A stretch of 64,000 nt of DNA from Crambe crambe (lineage: Eukaryota; Porifera; Demospongiae; Poecilosclerida; Crambeidae), in the NCBI GenBank assembly GCA_963924555.1, contig OZ004587.1:2852001-2916000 (forward strand). The letters run 5' to 3'. The translations under genes were made by a program, and so were the position numbers. Below the pieces are notes generated by a model, which saw only the letters and a list, made by a program, of their open reading frames with translations, ran no database searches and was not told the origin of the DNA. Positions 13,461-24,084 of this stretch are shown in pieces; position 1 is the stretch's first letter; each line of letters starts with the position of its first letter.

Positions 13461-16400
13461 ATGTTTGCTTTAAAATGTACGACATTCCTGGCACTACTGC
13501 TGAATGCTTCTTTTGGAGATATTTATTATGTGAAGCCAGACAACTTATCTGCAAGCTGTAACAGTCTACCATGTCTGACTCTAAACCAGTATGCTGCAGA
13601 GCAAAACCAATACTTCACTACTGGATCTACTTTTCTATTCTTAGATGGAGTGCATAGTACTCACACTACTATCCTCCTTAGAAATGTGTCTAGTATTATT
13701 CTCAGAGGAAGAAGCACTGATTCTACACTGTGCAAGATTAATATGGCCATTCAGTGTGAAGATGTTTCAAATTTAACACTTCAAGGTATGACATTAGCAT
13801 TTACTGGTGGAACACAGAAAAACTCATCAGTTCTGAGTATCATTAATGGCAATAAATTTTTGTTTCTTGATGTGAAATTTCAAAATGATCAAGCTAAATG
13901 CTCAATGAGAGCAGTGTATTTGAATCACTCCAATGTCACTATTGAAAACTGCAACTTTATTGGAAACACTGCATACGATGGTGGAGCTATGCTTATAACA
14001 GATAATAGTAACATCACTTTAAATGGAAATCTCTTCATTGGAAATAGTGCAAAGGACAGAGGAGGTGCCATTTATGCATCTCAATCAGAACTGTTCAGTA
14101 AAAATAACAAATTTAGTAACAATTTTGCAGTAGAAGCTGGTAGCATTTACTTTGAACAGTGCAAATGTACTGCATTGTCAGCAAACTTCATCAACAACTC
14201 GGCTTCACATACTGGTGGAGCTGTAGTTACTAAATTGACTAGAGTAACATACCATGACATCACTGTTACAGGCAATTCAGGAACTGCCATATTCATTTAT
14301 AGAAGCAACGTTAGCTTTATCGGAAATACAACAATGAGTAAAAATAATGGATCTGTTGGTGGAGCAATAACAGCAGAAGCATCATCGATCTCCTTCAATG
14401 GTCACACACTCTTTGAAGGAAACTATGCTGAAGTAGAAGGTGGAGCTGTTGCTGGATTAGTAAGAGTAGCTTTCATATTCTCTGGAGTCACCATCTTTGT
14501 TAATAACAATGCCACGACAGAAGGTGGTGGAGCTATTCTAGGAACAGTGCATACAGAATTACTGTTGAATGGATCTGTCCTCTTTAAGAATAATAACTGC
14601 ACTTCTTGTTATGGTGGAGCAATTTCTTTAACACAAAGAAGCCGCATCACCATTTGTAACATCACCACCTTTGAGTCTAACTGGGGAGAAATGGGAGGAG
14701 CCATGTATTTGAGAGATTCAAATGTAATTTTGCAACAACATTCATCAATTGTCACATTACACAACAGAGCTAAATGTTATGGAGGTGCTATATTCCATAT
14801 GGATAATATTATTTACTTTCAGTGCAACTTTGCAATAAATACAGAATACCAAAAGAGGGATGTTCTCATTCTGCTTCCTGACTGTTTCCTTGAATTAGAG
14901 AATTTTAAGTTCAGTCAAAGCATTACATCCACTCTTTATGAAATATATTCATGCAATGATTCAGCTGGCATTGATGGACAGTTCATCTATGGAGGTTTGA
15001 TGGACAAGTGTCGTGTTATTGATACTCATGAAAATATAATCCGGTATGACTTACTTTACAATATAGTTATGAACTATCACATCCTCCATATTGAACCAAA
15101 TGGGACCAATGGAACTAATACAATATCATCTGAAGCTTATACATTATGTTTTTGTGATAATGATCTGGAATATGACTGTTTAGAAAATAGAAATATATCC
15201 ACAATCAGAGGCAGCAGATTTAATGTGTCTGTTCTGGCATTATCACAAGGAAACACTATCACTGCACCAGTATTAATAGCTGAAGTGGGAAAAACAGCAA
15301 GACTAGGACTGAACCAGAATACAAGAAATCTCTCAGCAAACTGCACTGATTTATCCTATAACATGTATTCTACTGAAGAAAAGGAGGTGATGAAGCTTTA
15401 TCCAGATAAATCTTGTCGAGATACAGGACTGGCTGTAGCCAATATTGAAGTAATCTTTCTAGATTGTCCATATGGATTCGCTAAATCACTTGATCGATGT
15501 GTATGTGAAGAACGACTGCAAAAGTATAACGCAGAATGCACTGTATATGATGAAGAAAACTATATAAGAAGAAATAATGGCCCTAAATTCTGGGTGGGTG
15601 CACACTTCAGTAATGGCAGTTATCAAGGCTTGATTTTGTATCGGTCATGTCCAACTGACTACTGCAAGACTGGTGATGTTAACATCACCTTGAGACAACC
15701 AGATGTTCAGTGCAACTTCAATCACAGTGGAACGCTTTGTGGAGCTTGTGCCACCAATCACAGCCTCTTGCTTGGTAATTCTAGGTGTCAAAAGTGTTCT
15801 AACAACTACATACTTCTTCTGATTGCTTTTGCTGCTGCTGGAATTATTCTAGTTATCTTCCTCTCCATTCTCAGACTGACAGTGGCCACTGGAATGATAA
15901 ACAGCATCATACTCTATGCTAACATTGTGCAGGCAAACAAAACTATCTTTTTTCCCGAGTCAGGCATAAATATCTTAACTGTGTTCATAGCCTGGATGAA
16001 TCTAGACCTTGGCATACCAACCTGTTTCTATCATGGAATGGACGCATATGCACATACTTGGCTCCAATTTGTCTTTCCTATCTACATCTGGATCTTGCTA
16101 AGCTTGATAATCATTACAAGTAGGTACTCCACCTTTATTACTAAATTAATAGGGTCCAACCCTATAGCTGTCCTGGCTACTCTATTAATAATGTCCTATA
16201 CTAAAATATTGAAAACTCTCATTGAAATTTACTCTTCAGTACAATTAGAGTATCCAAGCAATAAGAAAGTAACTGTGTGGTTCAAAGATGCCAGTATATC
16301 TTACTTGAAGTCCAAGCATCTGATACTAGCAGTAGCTGGTTCCATATTCATTGCTTTCTTCTTTCTTCCTTACACCATCTTTCTTCTTTTGGGTTACAAG

Positions 16401-16994
16401 CTCTATTATTTCTCTGAGAATAGATGCATCCATTGGTTCATGATTAGGATGAAGCCACTACTAGACTCCTACTATGCTCCCTATAAGAAACACACACGTT
16501 ACTGGACTGGTCTCCTTCTGTTGGTTCGCTGTGCTCTCTACATCATTTTCTTATTTGATTCAATTGGAGGAACTGACAATAGCCTTCTAGCCATCATCAC
16601 TACATTTACTGCTATTCTAGCCATTGCTTGGTTCTCTGTCAAAATCTATCAGACTTTTTATGTAAATGCAATAGAAGCGTTGGTCTACTTGAATCTGATT
16701 ATTCTCTCAGCTGCAACATCCAACAAAATAAACTCTTTGGTGCTGGTCTATTCACTTGTTGGAATGGTATTTGCCATCATGTTGGGGATTATCTACTATC
16801 ATTTCCATATCCTCTATATCACCGAATCAACAGTGTGGCTTAAATTCACTTTGAAATTAGCCTATTTTAGGAGGAGATTAAGAAATAAGACTGATGCTGA
16901 AAGAGCTCCACTTATTCCTCCTTCAGATTCCAGACATGTGACGAAATCAGTTCTTAACCTACGGGAATCATTGATGGAAGAACCTTGCACATGA
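13461..16994 (+). CDS. Pmp-like beta-helix ectodomain, multi-pass membrane protein (copy 3)
   Basis: An intronless frame of 1,177 residues, collinear with copy 2 and very similar. It has the same signal peptide, GGA-turn beta-helix, Cys-rich neck and about nine membrane segments. Differences include one degenerate turn (GSIYF in place of GGIYF), small in-frame indels near residues 575, 725 and 770, and clusters of substitutions in the neck and the extramembrane loop near 8100/16260. The membrane region is nearly unchanged. All indels keep the frame, so the protein is probably still under selection. Homology with the array stops soon after the TGA at 16992-16994, which marks the right edge of the duplicated unit. 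Function unknown; surface receptor-like. Confidence 0.9.
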   Translation: MFALKCTTFLALLLNASFGDIYYVKPDNLSASCNSLPCLTLNQYAAEQNQYFTTGSTFLFLDGVHSTHTTILLRNVSSIILRGRSTDSTLCKINMAIQCEDVSNLTLQGMTLAFTGGTQKNSSVLSIINGNKFLFLDVKFQNDQAKCSMRAVYLNHSNVTIENCNFIGNTAYDGGAMLITDNSNITLNGNLFIGNSAKDRGGAIYASQSELFSKNNKFSNNFAVEAGSIYFEQCKCTALSANFINNSASHTGGAVVTKLTRVTYHDITVTGNSGTAIFIYRSNVSFIGNTTMSKNNGSVGGAITAEASSISFNGHTLFEGNYAEVEGGAVAGLVRVAFIFSGVTIFVNNNATTEGGGAILGTVHTELLLNGSVLFKNNNCTSCYGGAISLTQRSRITICNITTFESNWGEMGGAMYLRDSNVILQQHSSIVTLHNRAKCYGGAIFHMDNIIYFQCNFAINTEYQKRDVLILLPDCFLELENFKFSQSITSTLYEIYSCNDSAGIDGQFIYGGLMDKCRVIDTHENIIRYDLLYNIVMNYHILHIEPNGTNGTNTISSEAYTLCFCDNDLEYDCLENRNISTIRGSRFNVSVLALSQGNTITAPVLIAEVGKTARLGLNQNTRNLSANCTDLSYNMYSTEEKEVMKLYPDKSCRDTGLAVANIEVIFLDCPYGFAKSLDRCVCEERLQKYNAECTVYDEENYIRRNNGPKFWVGAHFSNGSYQGLILYRSCPTDYCKTGDVNITLRQPDVQCNFNHSGTLCGACATNHSLLLGNSRCQKCSNNYILLLIAFAAAGIILVIFLSILRLTVATGMINSIILYANIVQANKTIFFPESGINILTVFIAWMNLDLGIPTCFYHGMDAYAHTWLQFVFPIYIWILLSLIIITSRYSTFITKLIGSNPIAVLATLLIMSYTKILKTLIEIYSSVQLEYPSNKKVTVWFKDASISYLKSKHLILAVAGSIFIAFFFLPYTIFLLLGYKLYYFSENRCIHWFMIRMKPLLDSYYAPYKKHTRYWTGLLLLVRCALYIIFLFDSIGGTDNSLLAIITTFTAILAIAWFSVKIYQTFYVNAIEALVYLNLIILSAATSNKINSLVLVYSLVGMVFAIMLGIIYYHFHILYITESTVWLKFTLKLAYFRRRLRNKTDAERAPLIPPSDSRHVTKSVLNLRESLMEEPCT

Positions 16995-18778
16995 TTTAGC
17001 TGTTGGTCCCATTATTAGCTAGCTATGTTCCTATAGCTGTCATTACTGTTATAAAAAATTGTTGATGTTTTTTTTTGTTTTTGTTTTTTAAGGGAAATTG
17101 AAATAGCTGATACTAATATTGTACATAATTAATGTATAGCTAAATGAGGAAATACATGTGGAAACTTTGGGGTAAAGATGCAACATGAGCATGCTGCATA
17201 ATTATGATCAACCATTTTTGCTGCATGGCCCATAATATTATTAGAAGAATTTTGGAATCATTCAGAGTGTTACCTGGCTTTGTAATAATTGCTAGCTACT
17301 GCATGAAATGAAAATGCAATTCACTTATATAAATTGAGAATACTTTCTGAACTTTACACTAGGAGGAATTTCCACAGAGATAAGATCTAGCTACATATAG
17401 CTATTACAACCTAGACAATTGCTTATAGCCACTCATTGCATTTGATGTGGATAATAGAGATGGCTGTATATATACAGCAATCTCAATCTGTATACCTTAT
17501 TAATTGCATTCCCATCTATGTAGAATGAGAATAGGAAGCACTCTCATGCATATTGTTCTTACTCGATGATGAGAGGAGGTGAGGTCCTAGACACATTAAT
17601 CCAAACTGGTAGGCATTGATGGGAATGCTGACATTCGAGATCAACTTGTTTTTGTGGTATGTTGGCCACTGTAAAGGCAAATAGCTTTGAATTTGAATCT
17701 GGAATGGTGATCGCAAAAGGCAAACAACAATTTTTATTGGAATCAACAGTCATAGAGTTTATAATTATAGCAAACTAATGTACATTATATGTAGCTAGCA
17801 TTGCATAACTGATGTTCACACTTAGACCTTTCAGTTACACCTTCATAGCTGTTTGCCTTAGTTTCTGAAAAACATAAATTCCAATATAATTAATTTAGCA
17901 AGAAATTCTATTAGATTCACTTTGAAACTGCTAGCATTCAACTATTGGTATAATTATGAGTAATGATAAATGTAATTATAAAGTTGAGCATAAAAAGGAA
18001 AGAAGTATAAGATATGACAAGTCTACAGTTCAGAATGACATAGGAGTTGTTTAGCTATTTCTTAAAAATTAGTGCAACTTTCTTGAGAATGTGTCACATA
18101 CAGTGAAACCTGTCTATAGCAAGTAACCCCTTACCCATTGTCAATATTACGAAACTACGAGCTAACTATTTGAGCCTGAGATACCAATATGGCATTATTC
18201 AGCTCTATAAAGATCACTTGATTACGTCCCAATAGAGCTGGTACCATTGATTTTGGCCTCTGTAAAGAGACTACCTCCATTATGAGACCACCTTTTTGTG
18301 GCCCAGTAGTGGTTGATTGAAGTTCACTAGTTCATTGGAGATTTCATCTATTGTATGAGCTGAAATGAATCTGATCTGGAAGACCTAATGCTGAAGGAGC
18401 TCGTACGTATCTATAATATTGCTACTGACCTAATTTCTAGCTAAAGGTAAAGGCAAGGTAAGGCCAATACTAGCCAGAAACTTAACTTGCACCTCTCTAA
18501 TACGACACAAAAAGAGGATGTCCTATAATGAATAGACACAGCCACCCACCTCCCCTGCGAAAGAAAACGAACAGCTGGCCCATAAGAGTACATGACCAGA
18601 CCCTGCAGGTGTACAATCAGTCATTCACCAGCCATGCACATAAGTATGATTGAATTGTGGTACTTCATGTAAACATCATGGGTGGGTATAGCTAGCACCT
18701 AAATAAGTGAGCATGTGTATCTGTGTAACCATAACTCTTTCCTTACTTGGATTTGGGACACACCTTAGTTTTTATAAG
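16995..18778. other. Intergenic, with an old spacer relic and MITE scraps
   Basis: No gene is supported. A segment at about 17385-17515 resembles 10210-10345 of spacer 2 (the tract beginning gctattacaacctagacaa) but is well diverged, so it is probably from an older round of duplication. At about 18100-18540 there are fragments beginning CAGTGAAACCTGTC and CACCTCTCTAATACGACAC, typical of pogo/Tigger-type MITE ends, but I could not define both ends. Overlapping minus-strand frames at 17516-17753 show no recognisable domain. Confidence 0.5.
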
Positions 18779-18790
18779 GTTTATAAATAT
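18779..18790 (+). promoter_or_regulatory. TATA-like element
   Basis: The AT-rich stretch ggtttataaatata lies about 35-45 bp before the ATG at 18824. The spacing would give a very short 5' UTR. Motif evidence only. Confidence 0.35.
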
Positions 18791-18823
18791 ATTTTTATCA
18801 GCCTAACAATACCAAGTGTCAAG

Positions 18824-19321
18824 ATGAAGCTTGTTGTGGTATGTGCTGTGCTGACCACAACTCTACTTGTCGTGCATGCTGACTTCTACATCCACCTCTA
18901 TGATAATGCCACAGAAAAGTACCTAAGCAACATCGAGTATGGTCCTGGTGATCACTATATGGTGGCATCAAAGAAGACACCCGATCAGTTCTGCAGGTTC
19001 AAATTGGTGTCTTTGGGGAAAAATGATGCAAAAGTTGCCATCCAAGATAATGCAGGAAATGATTACTTTTGCCACATCCAAAAGGGAAACAACTCTGTTG
19101 ATTCGAACAACTTCATCAAGCCAGACAATAAGCCATCCATTGATGACACTTGCAAGTTTGAATACAAACTCAAATTGGACCCCGACAATATTTGTGGGAC
19201 CCGCATTGCACTAAAGGCAGACAATGATCGTTACTGGATGGTGAGTTCAGAAAACAATTTCATCAAACCACTGGCCACGACACCAGTCTATTTCAGTATG
19301 ATCAAACCAACTGAAAAATGA
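18824..19321 (+). CDS. Small secreted protein, possible beta-trefoil fold
   Basis: 165 residues in one exon. The ATG at 18824 is preferred over the upstream in-frame ATG at 18707 because it starts a good signal peptide (MKLVVVCAVLTTTLLVVHA). The mature chain is about 146 residues with four cysteines. Its N-terminal part (FYIHLYDNATEKYLSN) and C-terminal part (IALKADNDRYWMVSSEN) resemble each other in the way of fascin-like beta-trefoil repeats, in which an aliphatic run is followed by a bulky residue and a Tyr-Leu/Trp pair. I do not recognise a named family. It is likely extracellular and may be lectin-like (inference). Confidence 0.75.
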   Translation: MKLVVVCAVLTTTLLVVHADFYIHLYDNATEKYLSNIEYGPGDHYMVASKKTPDQFCRFKLVSLGKNDAKVAIQDNAGNDYFCHIQKGNNSVDSNNFIKPDNKPSIDDTCKFEYKLKLDPDNICGTRIALKADNDRYWMVSSENNFIKPLATTPVYFSMIKPTEK

Positions 19322-19483
19322 ATCTGGACACTTTAACACTTTAACTCTTCAGCTAACTTTCTAGTTAGATCAAGTGTAGAACTTTGTGTGGCTTTTTGCT
19401 ATGGAAGACATTGAATGTAGCTGGTTTAAATGGTGGTCCCCAAATCACTAACAATTTTAAGAATGGTAACTAGGCTTATGGGG

Positions 19484-19737
19484 ACTCCAGGATCAGAAGG
19501 CTATTGTCAATTCCTCTAATTGAATCAAATGAGAAATTGATGTAGAGACCACAGCGAACCAACAGAAGGAGACCAGTCCAGTAATGTGTGTGTTTCTCAT
19601 AGGGAGCATAGTAAGAATCTAGTAGCGGCTTCATCCTAATCATGAACCAATGGATGCATCTATTCTCTGAGAAATAATAGACCTTGTAAAAAGAAAAATG
19701 GTGTAAGGAAGAAAGAAGAAAACAATGAACATGGAGC
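19484..19737 (-). pseudogene. Inverted fragment of the Pmp-like membrane region
   Basis: The minus strand encodes a piece matching residues about 965-1055 of the Pmp-like proteins: FFFLPYTIF, then after a small deletion VYYFSENRCIHWFMIRMKPL, then YWTGLLLLVRCG. The junction between FFFLPYTIF and VYYFSE is frameshifted, and both ends are lost. It is a duplicated scrap in opposite orientation to the array. Confidence 0.85.
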
Positions 19738-19757
19738 CAACCCTGATTCCGATCCAC

Positions 19758-21069
19758 CTACTGATGTGGGTTGGGCTACCCGGATTGGGAATCCCAGGTT
19801 GTTGCCGTTCACACAGGAAGCGAATCCGGGTCGAATCCGGGTTAGAACCTGTGTAACTAATGAAACCGTAGCTAGATAGGAAACGCCCATTGAGTTAATT
19901 GTCACAATACGCACTGCATGCTTCAGTGCCGCTTCCTTACCTATGCTTCTTAAGTTCTAGCAGCTTCTTCTAGGAACTCAGCAGAGAGAGGCCCTTGATC
20001 TTGAATGATTTGCAAAACCCTTAGCTAGCTAGACTAGAAGTAGTCAGAACTTGGTGAATGTCACCACCAATGTTAGTGATGGTCACCAAGTCTTCACTAC
20101 TTGTTAGTGATGTCCCTAATTGGTGAGCATCACTACAAGTCTGTTGATGGTCACCAGTACAAACCATCACTACTTACTTAGTAGTGACATTAGATGGCAG
20201 TGATGTTCACTGATTATATTTTTTCAGTGAGCTGAAATCACAATATCTTGTTAGTGATACATTAGATATCAGTGATGCTCACTATGCATTCATGCATGCA
20301 TGCGCAATATTGATATTTTAGTGACACAAAATAATTAGGACCTTTATGTCCAACTGGCTTTGTAAATACCACAGGGTGATTGTCAAATATATGTTTATCA
20401 TTGAATATTCCAATTTCACCTGTGACAATAACTTCATAGGCATGAAAATGATTATTATAACATTGAGTGCATGATGAGTGGATTAAAAATAAAACAACAG
20501 ATTTGATGTGGAGTGACAATGAATTCTGTAATCTTTCCAAACATTGGAACATCATCTTCGATGGCACAAACAACAACAGAATCACGAACATACTTATAGC
20601 CATTGATTGTACAAGCATGGACCCTACACTAAGTCAAAGTAAAGTAAGGGTTATGATCAAGGTCTTGGACTAAGCATCTTCCCAAAGAGAAATGAGTGAT
20701 TTGATTGGTCAGGCTGAAATTGAAATGTAGCTAATCCCCAAGACCATTGAAGCTCTAAATTCACTAAAACTCTTTCATTTGTTTTTGATTGATAGCCACT
20801 GAATATAATATTTTCCTGAAGTTTTGGTCAGATGTGTGTGGTAGAACATTTGAAATTGAAATAGTAAAATTAATCATAACAATTTACCATGATAGTAAAC
20901 CTTATACAGTGATAGTAGCTACGTAAAGTCATGGCACTCATACTTTTACATACATAGCTAGCTATTCCAGGGCTAATTGTGGGGCCATTTCAATATTGTA
21001 TGAATAACCACATTTTACACACCTTCAGTTGGAGTCACAGGTCAGGTAGCTATGAGGGTTTTTCAATCA
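19758..21069. other. Intergenic, no gene seen
   Basis: It holds a GC-richer patch at 19738-19900 with repeated GAATCCGGGT words that I cannot assign, and the degenerate repeat at 20058-20285. Opposite-strand small frames at 20262-20673 lack any domain. Confidence 0.4.
20058..20285. repeat. Degenerate minisatellite of TTAGTGATG / CATCACTA words
   Basis: Irregular repeats of about 35 bp contain TTAGTGATG and its near complement CATCACTA, with GGTCACCA between them. This gives both direct and inverted pairing potential. Unit boundaries are blurred by mutation. Confidence 0.6.
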
Positions 21070-21250
21070 TTAACTTTGACCATCAGTTGCACTTTACAGC
21101 TGGATAGCTATATAGCCTACATAGATGAAAGATCATGTCTCTCACAATAACTGTTACATTACTGTGATTTTTCACTCACACATTATCTGTTTCTACAGAT
21201 CACTGGAATATTCATCTATAGACTGTGCCTGTGTATGGGTTTGGGCATGC
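21070..21250 (-). pseudogene. Decayed copy of exon 2 of the small Cys-containing secreted gene
   Basis: The segment from the Gln-Leu end (tttacagctggata) through gatgaaagatcatgtctctcacaa to ctgtttctacagatcactgg aligns with 23029-23130 of the gene at 22694-23343. The following intron-like stretch (atgggtttgggcatgcattta) aligns too. Indels break the frame. It is a relic of a local duplication of that gene. Confidence 0.65.
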
Positions 21251-21672
21251 ATTTACAAAAGAGGTGCTCATGTAGTGATAATACTACACTAAATTCACAT
21301 ATGTAGCATGGGGCCAATTCAAAATTGTATGAGTTAAGCTTACTACCTGAGATTTTTCACTCCTACAGTCAGAACTTTGGAGAAGTCTTAGGCTAACCAA
21401 TGAAAGTCCAGGGCTAGCTAGGTCCCAGGGTGAAGTTGAGGGTTTGCAGCTCCCCCCTCCAAATATCTGAGCCACTCAGTGGTGTATGCATTGACACATC
21501 TATTATGTACTTAGGTTTCATATTTTCAAGATCACTCACTAGATAACTCAGTGCATAGCTAGCTACTGTTATTTCTTCTAATGATCACATGCATGTCTCT
21601 CAGGAAATAGATCCACATATACATTATACCTAATAACTGATTTCAAACTCTGCTTATTTTCTCAGCTAATAA

Positions 21673-22124
21673 TTCAATAGAATTAGCTAGTTCTCATAAA
21701 ATTAGTTTATGAAGCAAACCACAAACGTTTCGACCAGAATACTCTAGCCTTAATCAGGGTGACACAAAAAATGCACACAGAAATGTCCTTACGCTTGTTA
21801 TCTAGACACGCACATGCATACGCCTATGGATATTGTTATAGCATGCCATTACCCGAAGTCATAAATACTATTTCCTTAAGGCTTTAAGCTTAGAAACCCA
21901 GCAACCTTGAAGTTCTAGACCTACATCCTTATTAAAACGCTGTTCTTCTGGAGTTTAACTAATGTGAATCGCTTTTTTTAGAAGCAGCTAGGAAAAGCGT
22001 AACTATATAAGGACGCTTCTGTGTGCATTTATGTATCACCTGATGAAGGCTAGAGTATTCTGGTCGAAACGTTGGTGGCTTGGTTCATAAGCTAATTTTA
22101 TGAGAGAATTATAATTCTATTGAA
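21673..22124. mobile_element. Inverted-repeat element with a Penelope-type terminal motif
   Basis: Long, imperfect inverted repeats (at least 80 bp) bound a 452-bp unit starting TTCAATAGAATTA. Each arm carries the motif CTGATGA/CTGATTA, then GGCTAGA, GTAT, TCTGGTC and GAAACG. In the right arm this matches the conserved core of a hammerhead ribozyme (CUGAUGA at 22040-22046, stem II 22048-22054 with 22059-22065, GAAA at 22066-22069). Hammerheads are known from Penelope-like element termini. The cleavage site and stem III are not obvious, so catalytic function is unproven. Confidence 0.6.
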
Positions 22125-22311
22125 CTGTGATTTCATTTAACAATCACACTTGTGACCTTGCACATATCACTATCTTTTGGAGAGTGAGTGTGTATAATGC
22201 AGCACACACCTCACTTAAGTACCCTGTAGTAGCTACTAAACATCGGCCATCAACCCCACATATCTAAAAATCCTGAATCTATCAGCCCTGCCAGAGTGAC
22301 AACTGACCAAG

Positions 22312-22442
22312 CAGTGGCAGAGATACTGGGGGGGGGGGGGGGGGGGGGGGGGGCAGGGGGGGCTCTAGCCCCCCCACTTTTTGACAGTTGATAATTGAAT
22401 ATTATACATGTATTATTAGTACATTGTGGTATGTGCCACCAG

Positions 22443-22474
<32 letters not shown>

Positions 22475-22501
22475 ACTTTTGTTGTGGTGTTTCTGCCCCT
22501 G
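22312..22501. mobile_element. 190-bp MITE, 5-bp target duplication, poly-G and poly-C subterminal tracts
   Basis: Ends CAGTGGCAGAGATAC and (reverse) CAGGGGCAGAAACAC are imperfect inverted repeats. The flanks ccaag/ccaaa are a 5-bp duplication with one mismatch. G26 (22328-22353) and C32 (22443-22474) follow the ends inward. It belongs with the other CAGGGGC-ended, 5-bp-duplication elements of this window. Confidence 0.75.
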
Positions 22502-22693
22502 CCAAAGTACAAAGCAGGAATAATGTAATCAACCAGTTAATGACTACATGTGTAATGAACAGGGCAATTAATCAAATAATGTTCTAATTACTACCTACTT
22601 GCTAACTAGCTATTATTTTTATAAGTTCAAATAGAGCACACAAATTATAGGCAAGGTTTTTGTTCGTTTGCTACTGGGACAGTAAGTTTCAAG

Positions 22694-23343
22694 TTACTTC
22701 TGGCTGAGCAGGATATGGCGCAGGATATGGCGCAGGATATGGGAGTCCCTGTTGTAGGACATTTTGTATCGGATAGGGTGTGGGATTATATCATCTGTGT
22801 TTCTGGCATTGGAAATCTTTGGATTGAAGCTGCTGCATACTGTAAAAAAATAATTGATAAATATGTAGCTGGCTAGCTACTATGTAAGTGATGCTGAGGC
22901 AGCTGAGCTGTTCAGTGAAAATTGAAAATTTAAGTATACAGAGAGAGAGTATATAGTCAACCTTGTGAATTTTCAGATATAGCTTAGGTATTGTATATTA
23001 TATAGCTGCCCCCAATTGCTAGCAACTTACAGTTGGATACTGCAGATGAAAGATCACTTCTCCCACAAGTTTTATAAGCTTGTATGATTTCAGTCATACA
23101 TAGCCTGTTTCTACAAATCGCTGAAATCTGCATAATAATTATAGAAATAAGGTGTCTAACATTAATGTATTGGTTTGGGGCTGCACTTACATCAGTGGGA
23201 GGTACATTGGTACAGCTGTTGAGGTTACCCCGAATTGCAACTCGCTGAATGCATTGGATATCAGCAGCAGATGGTGGTGGTATTTGGGAGGTAGCCACTG
23301 CTAGCACACAGAATAGAACTATTCCTGCCAGAAAGATCTTCAT
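22694..23343 (-). CDS. Small secreted Cys-containing protein, probably three exons
   Basis: The start MKIFLAGIVLFCVLAVATS is a clear signal peptide. Exon 1 ends at a GTAAGTG donor after PPTD. The next intron is 63 bp with a TATGCAG acceptor; it is a multiple of three and has no stop, so it can also be read through. Exon 2 carries ICRNRLCMTEIIQAYKTCG and ends at an AACT-GTAAGT donor. A third exon is proposed from the tttttttacag acceptor near 22845 to a stop at 22694, but its frame is uncertain. Cysteine spacing suggests a small disulfide-stabilised secreted protein. I do not recognise a named family. Confidence 0.55.
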
Positions 23344-23457
23344 TTCTTCACGGTAGCTATAGAGAAGTGATCAGGGAGCAACTCTCAGTCTCAGAATTGT
23401 CAGTAGCTAGTTCATTAATTCAACATGCAGCAACTGCTGAAATGCTCAAGCACAAAC

Positions 23458-23465
23458 CTTTTATA
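23458..23465 (-). promoter_or_regulatory. TATA box TATAAAAG
   Basis: On the minus strand TATAAAAG lies about 115 bp before the ATG at 23343. The same motif precedes both astacin genes. Confidence 0.5.
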
Positions 23466-24084
23466 ACTGAATGGAGTTCGAAAGTTAGCGCGGGAAAATT
23501 TTTGCATGACCACGCCCACTTTACATAACCACACTCATTTTGATTGCCTGGCCCACTTCAACAATTTTGCTGTAAAAACTGTACAAGTAGCTAGATTGTG
23601 AAGAAGATTGTGAAGAAGTGGCCATCTACTCATAATCTTTATCAACAATTGCACAACAAGACTTAAATCTCAGCCACTAGAGGCACTACTGCTTTAAGGC
23701 ACTACACTTTACAGTCAGAGTTATAGCTAGCATAAGGCTAAAACTGACTTTTTCTGGACGATAGGCTTTGACCTACTTCTTGATTGAGCCATAGACATAT
23801 GAGCCGTACCAATGTTTTCAACAGCCAAGGAGGGGTCCGGTGGCCACAATAGAAGCTTGGCTATGCTCAAGTAAACTAGTTAGTGCATCATGCACTTTGC
23901 GATAAAATCGTGAAACTTTGCACATTAATTCTACACATAATGGACCATACTTTTTGACGAAGAACCATCTTGGATTTGACATTTAGGTAAATTTATGTGT
24001 TAATTTGCGTACAAAAATAGCAAATTTCTCTATTAAATCTTGACATATCACTGTAATCTACCCATTTTGGATATCATTTGAATG
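23466..24084. other. Intergenic with a hAT subterminal fragment
   Basis: At about 23490-23560 the tract gcgggaaaatttttgcatga plus cacgcccacttt matches the subterminal sequence of the MITE at 24085 and of the hAT element at 37002-39669, so it is a truncated relative. Nothing else is recognised. Confidence 0.5.

Noticed and set aside
17516-17753. Two overlapping minus-strand frames of 64 and 76 residues
   Set aside because: No recognisable motif, no splice support, and they overlap in different frames.
18707-18823. Upstream in-frame ATG for the small secreted protein
   Set aside because: The extra 39 residues would bury the clear signal peptide that starts at 18824, and a TATA-like motif lies inside them.
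19738-19870. tRNA-like words (GGGTCGAATCCGGG) suggesting a tRNA gene or SINE
   Set aside because: No cloverleaf could be drawn and no A box at the right distance; left as unassigned repeat.
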